Position numbers and translations under genes: made by a program
Shown: positions 6,202 to 14,692 of the stretch, piece after piece
Layout of the letters: each line of letters starts with the position of its first letter
Position numbering within the stretch: the stretch's first letter is position 1
Notes under the pieces: generated by a model
What the model was told of the DNA's origin: nothing
Databases searched by the model: none
What the model saw: the letters and a program-made list of their open reading frames with translations, nothing else
From: JBGZFC01 sp964346495
GTDB taxonomy: Bacteria > Bacteroidota > Bacteroidia > Bacteroidales > Dysgonomonadaceae
Assembly: GCA_964346495.1 (NCBI GenBank)
Contig: CAYFUW010000039.1
Span: forward strand, 1-19,882
DNA length: 19,882 nucleotides
Direction of reading: 5' to 3'

Positions 6202-6786
6202 ATGGAATATATCGGAATTATTATAGTCGCAATTTTTGTAAACAACGTAGTTTTCTCTCAATTTTTGGGAATCTGTCCTTTCTTGGGAGTTTCTAAAAAG
6301 TTGGATACGGCTATCGGTATGGGAGCAGCTGTAACTTTCGTACTCACCATAGCTACACTGGTTACCTATTTTATTCAAAAAGGAGTGCTGGAAAACTTCG
6401 GGTTGGAGTATCTGCAAACAATAACCTTTATTTTGGTAATTGCAGCTTTGGTGCAAATGGTGGAGATTATTCTGAAAAAGATTTCTCCGGCTCTGTATCA
6501 GGCGTTGGGTGTTTTCTTACCATTGATTACAACTAACTGTGTTATCTTGGGGGTAGCAATATTGGTTATTCAAAAAGATTACACTCTGCTCGAATCAATT
6601 ATTTATGCGGTTTCTATTGCTATTGGTTACGCTCTTGCACTTATTATATTTTCAAGCATTCGCGAGCAACTTGCATTAACAAAAGTTCCAAAAGCAATGA
6701 AAGGTGTGCCTATCGCACTAATAACTGCCGGAATTTTAGCAATGGCATTTATGGGCTTTTCGGGAATTGACCAAGTTTTTAAATAG
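6202..6786 (+). CDS. rnfA: Rnf electron transport complex subunit RnfA
   Basis: RnfA is the second half of the RnfA/RnfE membrane core. The 194-residue protein starts MEYIGIIIVAIFVNNVVFSQ, has about six membrane helices, and supplies two cluster cysteines, C25 in LGICPFLG and C113 in TTNCVILG. These mirror the RnfE positions, as expected for inverted-topology partners sharing one [2Fe-2S] centre. It is the last gene of the operon, followed by a terminator 25 bases on. Nothing in the sequence tells whether the complex pumps Na+ or H+. Confidence 0.95.
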   Translation: MEYIGIIIVAIFVNNVVFSQFLGICPFLGVSKKLDTAIGMGAAVTFVLTIATLVTYFIQKGVLENFGLEYLQTITFILVIAALVQMVEIILKKISPALYQALGVFLPLITTNCVILGVAILVIQKDYTLLESIIYAVSIAIGYALALIIFSSIREQLALTKVPKAMKGVPIALITAGILAMAFMGFSGIDQVFK

Positions 6787-6810
6787 AATAGACAAACATT
6801 ATAAAGATTA

Positions 6811-6848
6811 AAGAGACGTGATTTATCGCGTCTCTTTTTTGTTTTTTT
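6811..6848 (+). terminator. Terminator of the rnf operon
   Basis: AGAGACGTGA (6812-6821) pairs over ten positions, with one G-U, to TCGCGTCTCT (6826-6835) around a TTTA loop, then TTTTTTG and TTTTTTT. The two stem arms are identical to those of the terminator at 14701-14725 on the other strand. Confidence 0.88.
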
Positions 6849-6873
6849 AACCTAACAGCGCAGAAAATAAAGG

Positions 6874-6919
6874 ATAATCTGTTAAACCAATCAATTAATA
6901 ATCTGTCATATTGTTAAAC
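6874..6919 (+). repeat. Paired short repeats upstream of the lipoprotein gene
   Basis: ATAATCTGT occurs at 6874-6882 and 6898-6906, and TGTTAAAC at 6880-6887 and 6912-6919, in the 100 bases before the start at 6943. No TAnnTTTG box is present here. The repeats could be operator half-sites or part of a non-standard promoter. Confidence 0.25.
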
Positions 6920-6942
6920 AAACACTTTAAAACATTACGGTT

Positions 6943-8340
6943 ATGAAAACAATAAGATTTACCTTCATTTTTGCTTTAATGACACTGATGTTTACATCAT
7001 GTGGTCTATATTCGCAAACAGGATATTATGGCGGCGGTTATTATGGCGTTGGTCATGACGATGATTATTATGAAGACTATTATGACTACGATGACGACTA
7101 TTATGGCTATAATGACTATGATGACTATGACTATTATGATTCAGACATAGGGTTTCAGACATTTTATAGAGAATTACGCCCACATGGGCGATGGGTTAGA
7201 CACAGAAGCTATGGTCGTGTGTGGATTCCCAGAGTAGGGCGCAATTTCCATCCATATGCAACAAACGGGTATTGGGTAATGACTGAGTATGGAAATATGT
7301 GGGTTTCTAACTATTCATGGGGATGGGCTCCATTCCACTACGGACGTTGGTTCTATGACGACTTCTACGGATGGGCATGGGTGCCGGGTTACGAATGGGC
7401 TCCTGCCTGGGTAAGTTGGAGATGTGGTGGCGGTTATTACGGATGGGCACCTATGAGTCCGGGAGTGTCAATACACATCCATGTAAACGTTCCGACAAGC
7501 TACTGGACATTCTTACCAAGCAGACATATGTATGGTAGAAATATTCACAAGCACTACCACAAACATAGTTATAGGATTTACAACAATACTACAATTATCA
7601 ACAACACTAATATTTATAACAACAATTACTATTATAGTGGACCAAATGCGAGAGATTACGAACGTGAAACAGGAAGACGTGTAAAAATGCATACAGTTCA
7701 AACATCTACTGGTCGTGACGGTAGAACAGCTACAAGAGTAAGTAGAAATGCAGTGAGTGTATATCGTCCCGATTTTTCAACAAGCAGAACTACAAGTCCG
7801 AGAGTTTCCACAGAACGTAAAGAGAATAACAACAGAGTGACTCAAAGTCCAAGACCTTCAAGTCCAAGAGTTTCTACAGAACGCAACACATCAGGTCGCA
7901 ATGAAGGTAGGGTTCAAAATGCCAGACCAGCGAACAACAGACCGACTGTAAGTAGCGGCAGAAATTCAACTGTGACTAGAGACAGAGAAGCAGACAGAAG
8001 AAACAATACATCTGTTCGTCAAAATCGGACTTCAAGAACTGATCGAACCGGTGTAGAGAGAACGACACCGCGTGTAAACAGAGAACAATCTACTAACAGC
8101 AGACCGAGTTCAGTTGAAAGTCGTGGAAATACTCGCAAACAAGAGGCAACAAGCAGAAGTAACGAAAGCAGAGTAAATAATCGTTCAACTAAAAAAAACT
8201 CTACCGGAAGTGAAACTACAATAAAAACAAAAAACAGTAGATCAGAGCGAACTTCAGGTAGTCGAACAACTACTTCCGGTTCTCGAACTCGAAATGAAAG
8301 CAATAAATCAACAGGAAGCCGTTCAGGTGGACGCAACTAA
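6943..8340 (+). CDS. Tyr/Trp-rich lipoprotein resembling DUF6600
   Basis: A 465-residue predicted lipoprotein. The N-terminus has a hydrophobic signal with a lipobox-like FTSC, making C20 the likely lipidated residue. Four zones follow: a Gly/Tyr then Asp/Tyr-rich acidic stretch (25-69); an aromatic core (70-195) with HGRWV, YGRVWIPRV and repeated GWAP/GWAW/YGWAP motifs, resembling DUF6600 proteins; an Asn/His/Tyr-rich linker (200-232); and a strongly basic Arg/Ser/Thr/Asn-rich tail (about 255-465). The tail has a repeated SPRVSTER at 285-292 and 307-314. No enzymatic motif is visible. It is monocistronic, with terminators on both sides. The function is unknown; a surface or periplasmic structural role is only a guess. 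Confidence 0.85.
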   Translation: MKTIRFTFIFALMTLMFTSCGLYSQTGYYGGGYYGVGHDDDYYEDYYDYDDDYYGYNDYDDYDYYDSDIGFQTFYRELRPHGRWVRHRSYGRVWIPRVGRNFHPYATNGYWVMTEYGNMWVSNYSWGWAPFHYGRWFYDDFYGWAWVPGYEWAPAWVSWRCGGGYYGWAPMSPGVSIHIHVNVPTSYWTFLPSRHMYGRNIHKHYHKHSYRIYNNTTIINNTNIYNNNYYYSGPNARDYERETGRRVKMHTVQTSTGRDGRTATRVSRNAVSVYRPDFSTSRTTSPRVSTERKENNNRVTQSPRPSSPRVSTERNTSGRNEGRVQNARPANNRPTVSSGRNSTVTRDREADRRNNTSVRQNRTSRTDRTGVERTTPRVNREQSTNSRPSSVESRGNTRKQEATSRSNESRVNNRSTKKNSTGSETTIKTKNSRSERTSGSRTTTSGSRTRNESNKSTGSRSGGRN

Positions 8341-8391
8341 TAGATAAATAATAATAATACGATAGTACATTCTTTTAAATTGAACATTAGT

Positions 8392-8423
8392 AAAAACTGC
8401 CGCAAATTTGTGGCAGTTTTTTT
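8392..8423 (+). terminator. Terminator after the lipoprotein gene
   Basis: CTGCCGCAAATTTGTGGCAG forms a nearly perfect inverted repeat framed by AAAA and TTTTTTT, 52 bases after the lipoprotein stop codon. The A/T flanks extend the stem and could let it act on both strands. Confidence 0.85.
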
Positions 8424-8440
8424 GCATATTCACTTAATAG

Positions 8441-8464
8441 CATTGCGGTTACAAATCCGCATTG
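8441..8464. repeat. Small inverted repeat CATTGCGG...CCGCATTG
   Basis: CATTGCGG and CCGCATTG pair with one mismatch around TTACAAAT. The 10-mer TTACAAATCC within it recurs in inverse orientation at 14494-14503, so both may be remnants of one dispersed repeat family. Confidence 0.4.
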
Positions 8465-8510
8465 TGCCTATGAAGCATTAAGCTACACCCTTTACCTGTG
8501 TTCGTGGCAA

Positions 8511-8535
8511 TTGTGATTAATTTTTAGTAACTTTG
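8511..8535 (+). promoter_or_regulatory. Promoter of the GNAT-nitrilase gene
   Basis: TAACTTTG (8528-8535) is a good -7 box and ends 25 bases before the start codon. The only TTG upstream (8511-8513) is 14 bases away, shorter than usual, so the -33 element is uncertain. Confidence 0.5.
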
Positions 8536-8560
8536 TATGTATTAAAAAAAACAGACAAAT

Positions 8561-10084
8561 ATGGATTTAAGTAATATCGAAAACATTGAATTGAGTTATC
8601 TGACGATTGATGATTATGAAGAGTTAAAGAAGGTAATGATTGAAATCTACAGTAATAAGCCCGGGGCTTACTGGAGAAAATCACAAATTCAAAAACTTAT
8701 AAATATTTTCCCTGAAGGACAGATAGTAATTAAGGTAAATGGAAAGTTGGCAGGATGTGCACTTTCTATAATTGTTGATTATAAAAAGCTTGGTGACAAT
8801 CATACTTACAAGCAAGCAATTGGCGATAATTTCAGTACTCATACACCAAAAGGAGATGTCCTTTATGGAATTGAAGTTTTGGTGAGCAAAGATTATAGAG
8901 GTCTTCGACTTGGCAGACGTATGTATGATTATCGTAAAGATCTTTGCGAACGTTTAAATTTGAAATCTATAGTTTTTGGCGGACGAATGCCAAACTATCA
9001 TCTCTATGCCGATAAACTTTCGCCACGTGAATATATCAGGCGAGTGCGTCTGAAAGAGATGGACGACCCTGTTCTTAACTTCCAGGTATCAAATAACTTT
9101 CAGGCAGTTCGTGTACTTCGCGGATATTTGCCGGGAGATGATGAGAGTAATGAATATGCTGTGCTGATGCGTTGGAATAATATCTATTATGAAGAACCGA
9201 CCGAAGAAGCTACCATTGCCAAAAAAATTGTTCGTTTAGGGCTTATTCAGTGGCAGATGCGTTCATATAAAGATTTGGATGATATGATGCAGCAGGCGGA
9301 GTTTTTTATCGATGCAGTTTCGGGTTATCATTGCGATTTTGCACTATTCCCGGAGTTTTTCAATGCTCCGCTCATGGCTCAATACAACCATCTTTCCGAA
9401 TCTAACGCGATTCGTGAATTGGCAAAATATACCGATGAAATAGTAAATCACATGTCCGAATTAGCTATTTCATACAACATTAATATATTGACCGGAAGTA
9501 TGCCTGAAGTGCGTGATAATCGTCTTTATAATGTGGGAGTTCTTTGTCGTAGAGATGGTTCGCGCGAGAAGTACGAGAAAATTCACGTTACACCGGACGA
9601 AGCTCGTGTATGGGGTATGCAAGGCGGAGATGTCGTGAAAACTTTCGATACGGATTGTGGAAAAATTGGCGTGTTAATCTGTTACGATGTAGAATTTCCT
9701 GAACTTCCGCGTCTGCTAGCCGATGAAGGTATGCAAATTCTTTTCGTGCCCTTCCTTACCGACACGCAAAATGGTTATTCGCGTGTAAGACATTGTGCGC
9801 AGGCACGAGCTATCGAAAACGAGTGCTATGTTGCAATAGCCGGATGTGTGGGTAATTTGCCCAAAGTACATAATATGGATATACAATATGGTCAGGCTAT
9901 GGTTTTCACACCTTGTGATTTTGCGTTTCCTACCAATGGGGTAAAAGCGGAAGCTACACCAAATACGGAAATGATATTGATTGCCGATGTGGATTTGGAT
10001 TTGCTTAACGAACTTAACCAATTCGGAAGTGTGAGAAACCTGAGAGACAGAAGAAAGGACATATACACTTTATACATGCGATAA
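8561..10084 (+). CDS. GNAT acetyltransferase-nitrilase fusion protein
   Basis: A 507-residue two-domain protein. Residues 10-205 form a GNAT-type N-acyltransferase domain with the acyl-CoA-binding motif DYRGLRLGRRMYDYR (111-125). Residues 222-500 are a carbon-nitrogen hydrolase (nitrilase superfamily) domain with an intact catalytic triad: E265 in FPEFF, K340 in YEKIHVTPDE and C374 in LICYDVEFPE. This fusion is a known architecture in many bacteria and the length is typical, so it is not a chance read-through. The substrate is not known. A transfer reaction coupled to amide hydrolysis is possible, but neighbouring genes give no hint. It is monocistronic, with its own promoter and a shared terminator. 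Confidence 0.9.
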   Translation: MDLSNIENIELSYLTIDDYEELKKVMIEIYSNKPGAYWRKSQIQKLINIFPEGQIVIKVNGKLAGCALSIIVDYKKLGDNHTYKQAIGDNFSTHTPKGDVLYGIEVLVSKDYRGLRLGRRMYDYRKDLCERLNLKSIVFGGRMPNYHLYADKLSPREYIRRVRLKEMDDPVLNFQVSNNFQAVRVLRGYLPGDDESNEYAVLMRWNNIYYEEPTEEATIAKKIVRLGLIQWQMRSYKDLDDMMQQAEFFIDAVSGYHCDFALFPEFFNAPLMAQYNHLSESNAIRELAKYTDEIVNHMSELAISYNINILTGSMPEVRDNRLYNVGVLCRRDGSREKYEKIHVTPDEARVWGMQGGDVVKTFDTDCGKIGVLICYDVEFPELPRLLADEGMQILFVPFLTDTQNGYSRVRHCAQARAIENECYVAIAGCVGNLPKVHNMDIQYGQAMVFTPCDFAFPTNGVKAEATPNTEMILIADVDLDLLNELNQFGSVRNLRDRRKDIYTLYMR

Positions 10085-10103
10085 TAACAAAAAGTGGGAT
10101 CTA

Positions 10104-10156
10104 TAAAAAATCCGCCAATTTGAAGTGAAACACTCAAATTGGCGGATAATTTTTAT
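10104..10156. terminator. Bidirectional terminator between convergent genes
   Basis: TCCGCCAATTTGA (10111-10123) pairs perfectly with TCAAATTGGCGGA (10134-10146), with a further GTG/CAC pair inside. T-runs flank both sides (AATTTTTATAT on plus, TTTTTTATAG on minus). It lies between the 3' ends of the GNAT-nitrilase gene and rpsA and should stop transcription from both. Confidence 0.9.
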
Positions 10157-10206
10157 ATATAATAACCTATAATGGTTATTTGCTGGTCAAAACTTATGAT
10201 TCGGAA

Positions 10207-12081
10207 TTACTCTTCAGTTTTTGCTTCTTCCGATTCAGCTTTCGGCTCTTCTTTAACTTCAGCTTTTGCTTCAGCCTCTTCAGCTTTGCTCTCTTTGAAA
10301 GCTTGAACTTTTTGGTTATCAAGCTTTTCTTTCAATGCTGCAAGTTCTTCAATATCGCCTAAAGTTGTTTTTTCAACCGGAGCAGTTGCTTCAGCAGCTA
10401 CTTCTTCAGCTTCTTTTTTGCCTTTACCTTTTTTAGGTTCTTCAACACCTTCTTCGTGTGTGCGGCTGTGAGAAACGATGATACGTTTTGCATCTTTATT
10501 GAATTCGATTACTCTGAACTCTAATTTCTCATCTAATTGAGCTTGTGAACCGTCTTCTTTTACCAAGTGTTTTGGAGTTGCGAAACCTTCAACACCGTAT
10601 GGTAACGATATGATAGCGCCTTTATCAAGTACTTCAATAATTGTGCCTTCGTGAAGTGAACCTGCTGTGAAAATAGTTTCAAACACGTCCCATGGATTTT
10701 CTTCCAATTGTTTGTGTCCTAAGCTTAGACGGCGATTTTCTTTGTCAATTTCAAGAACTTGAACGTCGATTTTCATGCCAATTTCTGTTACTTCGCTCGG
10801 GTGTTTAATTTTTTTCGTCCAAGAAAGGTCAGAGATGTGGATCAAACCTTCAACGCCATCCTCAATTTCAACAAAAGCACCAAAGTTAGTGAAGTTGCGA
10901 ACTGTTGCAGAGTGAGTGCTGCCAACGGGATATTTCTCTTCGATATTTTCCCATGGGTCCGGTTTAAGTTGTTTAAGTCCAAGCGACATTTTGCGCTCTT
11001 CTCTATCCAATGCAAGAACTACTGCATCAAGCTCCTCGCCTACAGTTACAAAGTCTTGTGCACTGTGTAGGTGTTGTGTCCAGCTCATTTCTGAAACGTG
11101 GATAAGTCCTTCTACGCCCGGAGCAACTTCAACAAATGCACCGTAATCGGCAATAACAACAACTTTGCCTTTAACTACATCGCCTTCTTTCAGGTTCTCG
11201 TCAAGAGAATCCCATGGATGTGGAGTTAATTGTTTCAATCCAAGAGCAATACGTTTTTTCTCGTTATCGAAATCAAGAATAGCAACGTTGATTTTGTCAT
11301 CCAATTGTACAACTTCTTCCGGATGTTGGATACGACCCCAAGAAAGGTCTGTAATGTGGATTAAACCGTCAACACCGCCCAAGTCAACGAATACTCCGTA
11401 AGAGGTGATGTTTTTAACCACACCTTCGAGTACTTGTCCTTTTTCGAGTTTCGAAATAATTTCTTTCTTTTGTTGTTCCAATTCTTCCTCGATAAGAGCT
11501 TTGTGTGAAACAACAACGTTTTTAAATTCAGGGTTGATTTTAACAACCTTAAATTCCATTGTTTTGTCAACAAAAATGTCGTAATCGCGAATCGGCTTCA
11601 CGTCAATTTGCGATCCCGGTAAGAATGCTTCTATACCAAATACATCTACAATCATACCACCTTTTGTGCGGCATTTGATGTAACCTTTGATAATTTCGTT
11701 GTTTTCCATAGCAGCATTTACACGCTCCCATGAACGCGATGCACGTGCTTTTTTGTGCGATAGGATTAGTTGTCCTTTACTGTCTTCCTGGCTTTCGATA
11801 TAAACCTCTACTTCGTCACCAATTTTCAGTTCAGGATTGTAACGGAATTCGTTCATAGATACAACGCCGTCCGATTTGTATCCGATGTTTACAACTACTT
11901 CGCGTTTGTTCATTGAGGTTACGGTACCCATTACCACCTCTTTGTCATTGATTTTGCTAAGTGTGTTGTCGTAGCTTTCTGTAAGCTGTTCTCTTTGTTC
12001 CTTGCTGTAAGAGTCATCTTCAGCATAAGCAGCCCAATCAAAATCTTCAATGGGAGCTACATTTTTTAATTTGTCAGTCAT
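10207..12081 (-). CDS. rpsA: 30S ribosomal protein S1
   Basis: S1 binds mRNA and helps position it on the 30S subunit. This matters in a group that depends little on Shine-Dalgarno pairing. The 624-residue protein contains six S1 RNA-binding domains at about 47-110, 128-194, 215-285, 300-371, 386-457 and 474-540. Domains 3 to 5 are the most regular, with repeated YGxFV/YGAFV and GLIHxSDLSW motifs. The first 45 residues are acidic. The last 80 are a Glu/Lys/Ala-rich low-complexity tail ending in a run of acidic residues, longer than in enterobacterial S1 (557 residues). It is transcribed alone and divergently from the DPP III gene. Confidence 0.97.
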   Translation of the reverse strand: MTDKLKNVAPIEDFDWAAYAEDDSYSKEQREQLTESYDNTLSKINDKEVVMGTVTSMNKREVVVNIGYKSDGVVSMNEFRYNPELKIGDEVEVYIESQEDSKGQLILSHKKARASRSWERVNAAMENNEIIKGYIKCRTKGGMIVDVFGIEAFLPGSQIDVKPIRDYDIFVDKTMEFKVVKINPEFKNVVVSHKALIEEELEQQKKEIISKLEKGQVLEGVVKNITSYGVFVDLGGVDGLIHITDLSWGRIQHPEEVVQLDDKINVAILDFDNEKKRIALGLKQLTPHPWDSLDENLKEGDVVKGKVVVIADYGAFVEVAPGVEGLIHVSEMSWTQHLHSAQDFVTVGEELDAVVLALDREERKMSLGLKQLKPDPWENIEEKYPVGSTHSATVRNFTNFGAFVEIEDGVEGLIHISDLSWTKKIKHPSEVTEIGMKIDVQVLEIDKENRRLSLGHKQLEENPWDVFETIFTAGSLHEGTIIEVLDKGAIISLPYGVEGFATPKHLVKEDGSQAQLDEKLEFRVIEFNKDAKRIIVSHSRTHEEGVEEPKKGKGKKEAEEVAAEATAPVEKTTLGDIEELAALKEKLDNQKVQAFKESKAEEAEAKAEVKEEPKAESEEAKTEE

Positions 12082-12145
12082 TTGTTGTTAATAAAATTTT
12101 TAATTAAAAATAAGTTAGACATTATGTTGTCGAAAAAAACGGATG

Positions 12146-12176
12146 CAAAGGTACGCAATTTTTTGATATGGAACAA
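12146..12176 (-). promoter_or_regulatory. Promoter of rpsA
   Basis: On the minus strand TACCTTTG (12153-12146) is a consensus -7 box with TTG (12176-12174) 20 bases upstream. It leaves an AT-rich leader of roughly 60 bases before the rpsA start. Confidence 0.65.
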
Positions 12177-12237
12177 TTTATAAGAACTGTTTTTTGTTGA
12201 AAAGTATATTTTTATTCTCTGATTATTAAAATAGTAT

Positions 12238-12245
12238 TATCTTTG
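12238..12245 (+). promoter_or_regulatory. Promoter (-7 box) of the DPP III gene
   Basis: TATCTTTG matches TAnnTTTG and ends 27 bases before the start codon at 12273. No convincing -33 TTTG is seen. It faces away from the rpsA promoter, about 85 bases apart. Confidence 0.55.
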
Positions 12246-12272
12246 CATAACAAACAAATAATATGAAAAGAT

Positions 12273-14336
12273 ATGAGAAAAATTATTTTTATGCTTACAA
12301 CAATTATGCTCTTAGCAGCATGTACAAACAGTAAAAAGGCAGAATCGGGTGCTGTTGCCGATGATTTTATTGACGAAAATTTTGAATATGTAGTTGATAG
12401 ATTTGCCGATATAGAAATTTTACGTTATCCAGTTATGGGATTTAATTCGCTCTCTTTGCAACAGAAAGAGTTGATTTATTATCTTTCGCAAGCTGCACTG
12501 GAAGGAAGAGATATTCTTTGGGACCAGCACAACAAGTACAATCTGACTATTCGCAGAGTTTGTGAAAATATTTACGAAAACTACCAAGGTGACAAAACAA
12601 CAGAAGATTGGAAGAATTTTGAAACCTATCTGAAACAAATATGGATGGCGAATGGTATTCACCACCACTATTCGGAAGATAAAATAATGCCGAAATTTTC
12701 GAGCGACTTTTTCTTATCTATGGCTAATAGTGTAGATTTGAATCAGATGCTTTCGGCAGAAGGTATGTCGGTGGAAGAGACTCTTAACGAGATTGTTCCC
12801 GTTATGTTCGATCCTAAAGTTATGCCAAAAAGAGTAAATCAGGCTGCAGGAGCCGACCTAATCACAACTTCGGCTGTGAACTTTTACGAAAATGTAACTC
12901 AAAAAGAGGTTGAAGCTTTCTACAATGGTATGAAAGATTTGAGCGACAACACTCCTGTTTCATACGGACTTAACAGTAAAGTCGTAAAGAAAGACGGCGT
13001 TGTTACAGAACAAGTTTGGAAATTGGGCGGAATGTACGACAAAGCTATCGCACGTATCATCTATTGGTTGGAAAAAGCTGCTAATGTTGCGGAAAACGAT
13101 CAGCAAAAAGATATTATCAATACATTAATCTCTTACTATCAAACAGGTAGCTTAGAGACTTTTGATGAGTTCTCTATTAAGTGGGTGCAAGATAATACTT
13201 CACGTATTGACTTCGTTAACGGATTTATCGAAACTTATACCGACCCGCTGGGAATGAAAGCTACTTGGGAAGCGTTGATTAATTTCAAAAGCGAAGAGGC
13301 TTCAAAACGTACACAAATCATCAGCGACAATGCTCAATGGTTTGAAGACAATTCTCCAATCGATCCTAAATTTAAAAAAGAAGAGGTAAAAGGTGTATCG
13401 GCAAAAGTTATTACTGCGGCTATGTTGGGTGGCGACTGTTATCCTGCAACACCTATTGGTATTAACTTGCCAAATGCTAACTGGATACGTCGCGATTACG
13501 GTTCTAAATCTGTAACTATTGACAATATTACACACTCTTATGCAAAAGCATCTGAAGGTAATGGTTTCAACGAAGAGTTTATGTGGAGTGATGTTGAGCG
13601 CGAATACAGCAAAAAATATGGTTCGCTAACCGACAACTTGCATACTGATTTGCACGAGTGTTTAGGACACGGTTCCGGAAAATTGCTGCCGGGTGTTGAT
13701 AGTGATGCATTACGTGCATACGGTTCACCTGTTGAGGAGACTCGTGCCGACCTATTTGCTCTTTATTATTTAGGTGATCCAAAACTGGTAGAACTTGGTT
13801 TGTTGCCCGACAATGAGGCATATAAAGCTGAATACTACAAATATATTATGAATGGTGCTATGACTCAACTCACTCGCATAGAGCCGGGTAAAAATATTGA
13901 ACAAGCACACATGCGTAACCGTGCAACAATTGCGAATTGGGTAATCGAAAACGGAAAAGACGGAAATATCGTTGAAATGAAAGAACGCGATGGTAAACTT
14001 TACATTGTTGTAAATGACTACGAAAAACTACGTGGTTTGTTTGGTCAACTACTATCTGAAGTACAAAGAATTAAATCGGAAGGCGATTTCGAAGCTGCTA
14101 AAAGACTTGTTGAAACTTACGGTGTGAAAGTTGATCAAAAAGTTCATAAACAAGTGTTAGAACGTTACGAAGCGTTGAATCTGGCTCCATACAGAGGCTT
14201 TGTAAATCCCGAATACAAACTTGTTACCGATAAAGATGGAAAAGTTACCGATGTAGTAATCTCTTATGATGAGGATTATGTTACTCAACAACTTCGTTAC
14301 TCAAAACAATATTCGGTGCTACCATCAAGAAACTAA
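12273..14336 (+). CDS. Dipeptidyl peptidase III-type zinc lipoprotein (M49)
   Basis: A 687-residue metallopeptidase of family M49, which removes dipeptides from the N-terminus of short peptides. The zinc motif is H461-E-C-L-G-H466, the HExxxH variant diagnostic of the family, in the context DLHECLGHGSGKLLPG. The second motif EETRAD (488-493) supplies the third zinc ligand, most likely E489. HECLGH rather than HELLGH is the Bacteroides-type version. The N-terminal signal with lipobox LLAAC makes C17 the probable lipidated residue, so the enzyme is probably anchored in the envelope, unlike the cytosolic eukaryotic enzymes. The ATG at 12273 gives an intact signal peptide. It is monocistronic, with a promoter and terminator. 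Confidence 0.93.
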   Translation: MRKIIFMLTTIMLLAACTNSKKAESGAVADDFIDENFEYVVDRFADIEILRYPVMGFNSLSLQQKELIYYLSQAALEGRDILWDQHNKYNLTIRRVCENIYENYQGDKTTEDWKNFETYLKQIWMANGIHHHYSEDKIMPKFSSDFFLSMANSVDLNQMLSAEGMSVEETLNEIVPVMFDPKVMPKRVNQAAGADLITTSAVNFYENVTQKEVEAFYNGMKDLSDNTPVSYGLNSKVVKKDGVVTEQVWKLGGMYDKAIARIIYWLEKAANVAENDQQKDIINTLISYYQTGSLETFDEFSIKWVQDNTSRIDFVNGFIETYTDPLGMKATWEALINFKSEEASKRTQIISDNAQWFEDNSPIDPKFKKEEVKGVSAKVITAAMLGGDCYPATPIGINLPNANWIRRDYGSKSVTIDNITHSYAKASEGNGFNEEFMWSDVEREYSKKYGSLTDNLHTDLHECLGHGSGKLLPGVDSDALRAYGSPVEETRADLFALYYLGDPKLVELGLLPDNEAYKAEYYKYIMNGAMTQLTRIEPGKNIEQAHMRNRATIANWVIENGKDGNIVEMKERDGKLYIVVNDYEKLRGLFGQLLSEVQRIKSEGDFEAAKRLVETYGVKVDQKVHKQVLERYEALNLAPYRGFVNPEYKLVTDKDGKVTDVVISYDEDYVTQQLRYSKQYSVLPSRN

Positions 14337-14370
14337 TTATTTAGTTTAGCTCAGTATAAAAACTTTAATC

Positions 14371-14411
14371 AAAAGACCTAACAGATTTTAAAACCTGTTA
14401 GGTCTTTTTTT
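14371..14411 (+). terminator. Terminator of the DPP III gene
   Basis: AAAAGACCTAACAG pairs with CTGTTAGGTCTTTT, extended inward by TTTT/AAAA across one mismatch, and ends in a T-run. It lies 34 bases after the stop codon. Confidence 0.9.
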
Positions 14412-14692
14412 GGTCTGTAAGTTTGTTTTATGCGTTTTAGGTCTCATTAAATCAACCGACCTACACAACTCTCCCATTTTGCCCTTGTCGGAGGGATTTG
14501 TAATCCCGACAAAGATATTAATGAGACGCAGTCCCGATATATCGGGATTTCCGCGTTACTTCAATATGCCACGCCTCTACGATTCGTTGATGAAAAAGTT
14601 TTCAAATTCAAACTAAAACCTGTAAAATCGTAAATCTAAAATCTAAAATCGTAAATAGTTTACGTTCTTTGCGAGAAAAAATCTAGGATGTC
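14412..14692. other. Gene-free stretch with palindromes and short repeats
   Basis: No credible gene is present; the one open frame on the plus strand (14410-14616) runs through hairpins and resembles nothing. The stretch holds a hairpin at 14485-14512 (TTGTC...GGGATT tgt AATCCC GACAA), a perfect 16-bp palindrome TCCCGATATATCGGGA at 14532-14547, and tandem AAATCTAAAATC-type repeats near 14622-14658. It separates two transcription units that converge here and are both terminated. Confidence 0.6.

Noticed and set aside
8019..8336. 105-codon minus-strand frame opposite the lipoprotein tail
   Set aside because: It arises from the low-complexity Arg/Ser codons of the sense gene and shows only the matching antisense Leu/Val/Arg bias.
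10180..11401. Plus-strand open frames opposite rpsA
   Set aside because: They are antisense shadows of the repetitive S1 coding sequence; the minus-strand frame has six full S1 domains.
14410..14616. 68-codon plus-strand frame in the gap after the DPP III gene
   Set aside because: It starts at the T-run end of a terminator and passes through two palindromes. No recognisable protein and no promoter or RBS.
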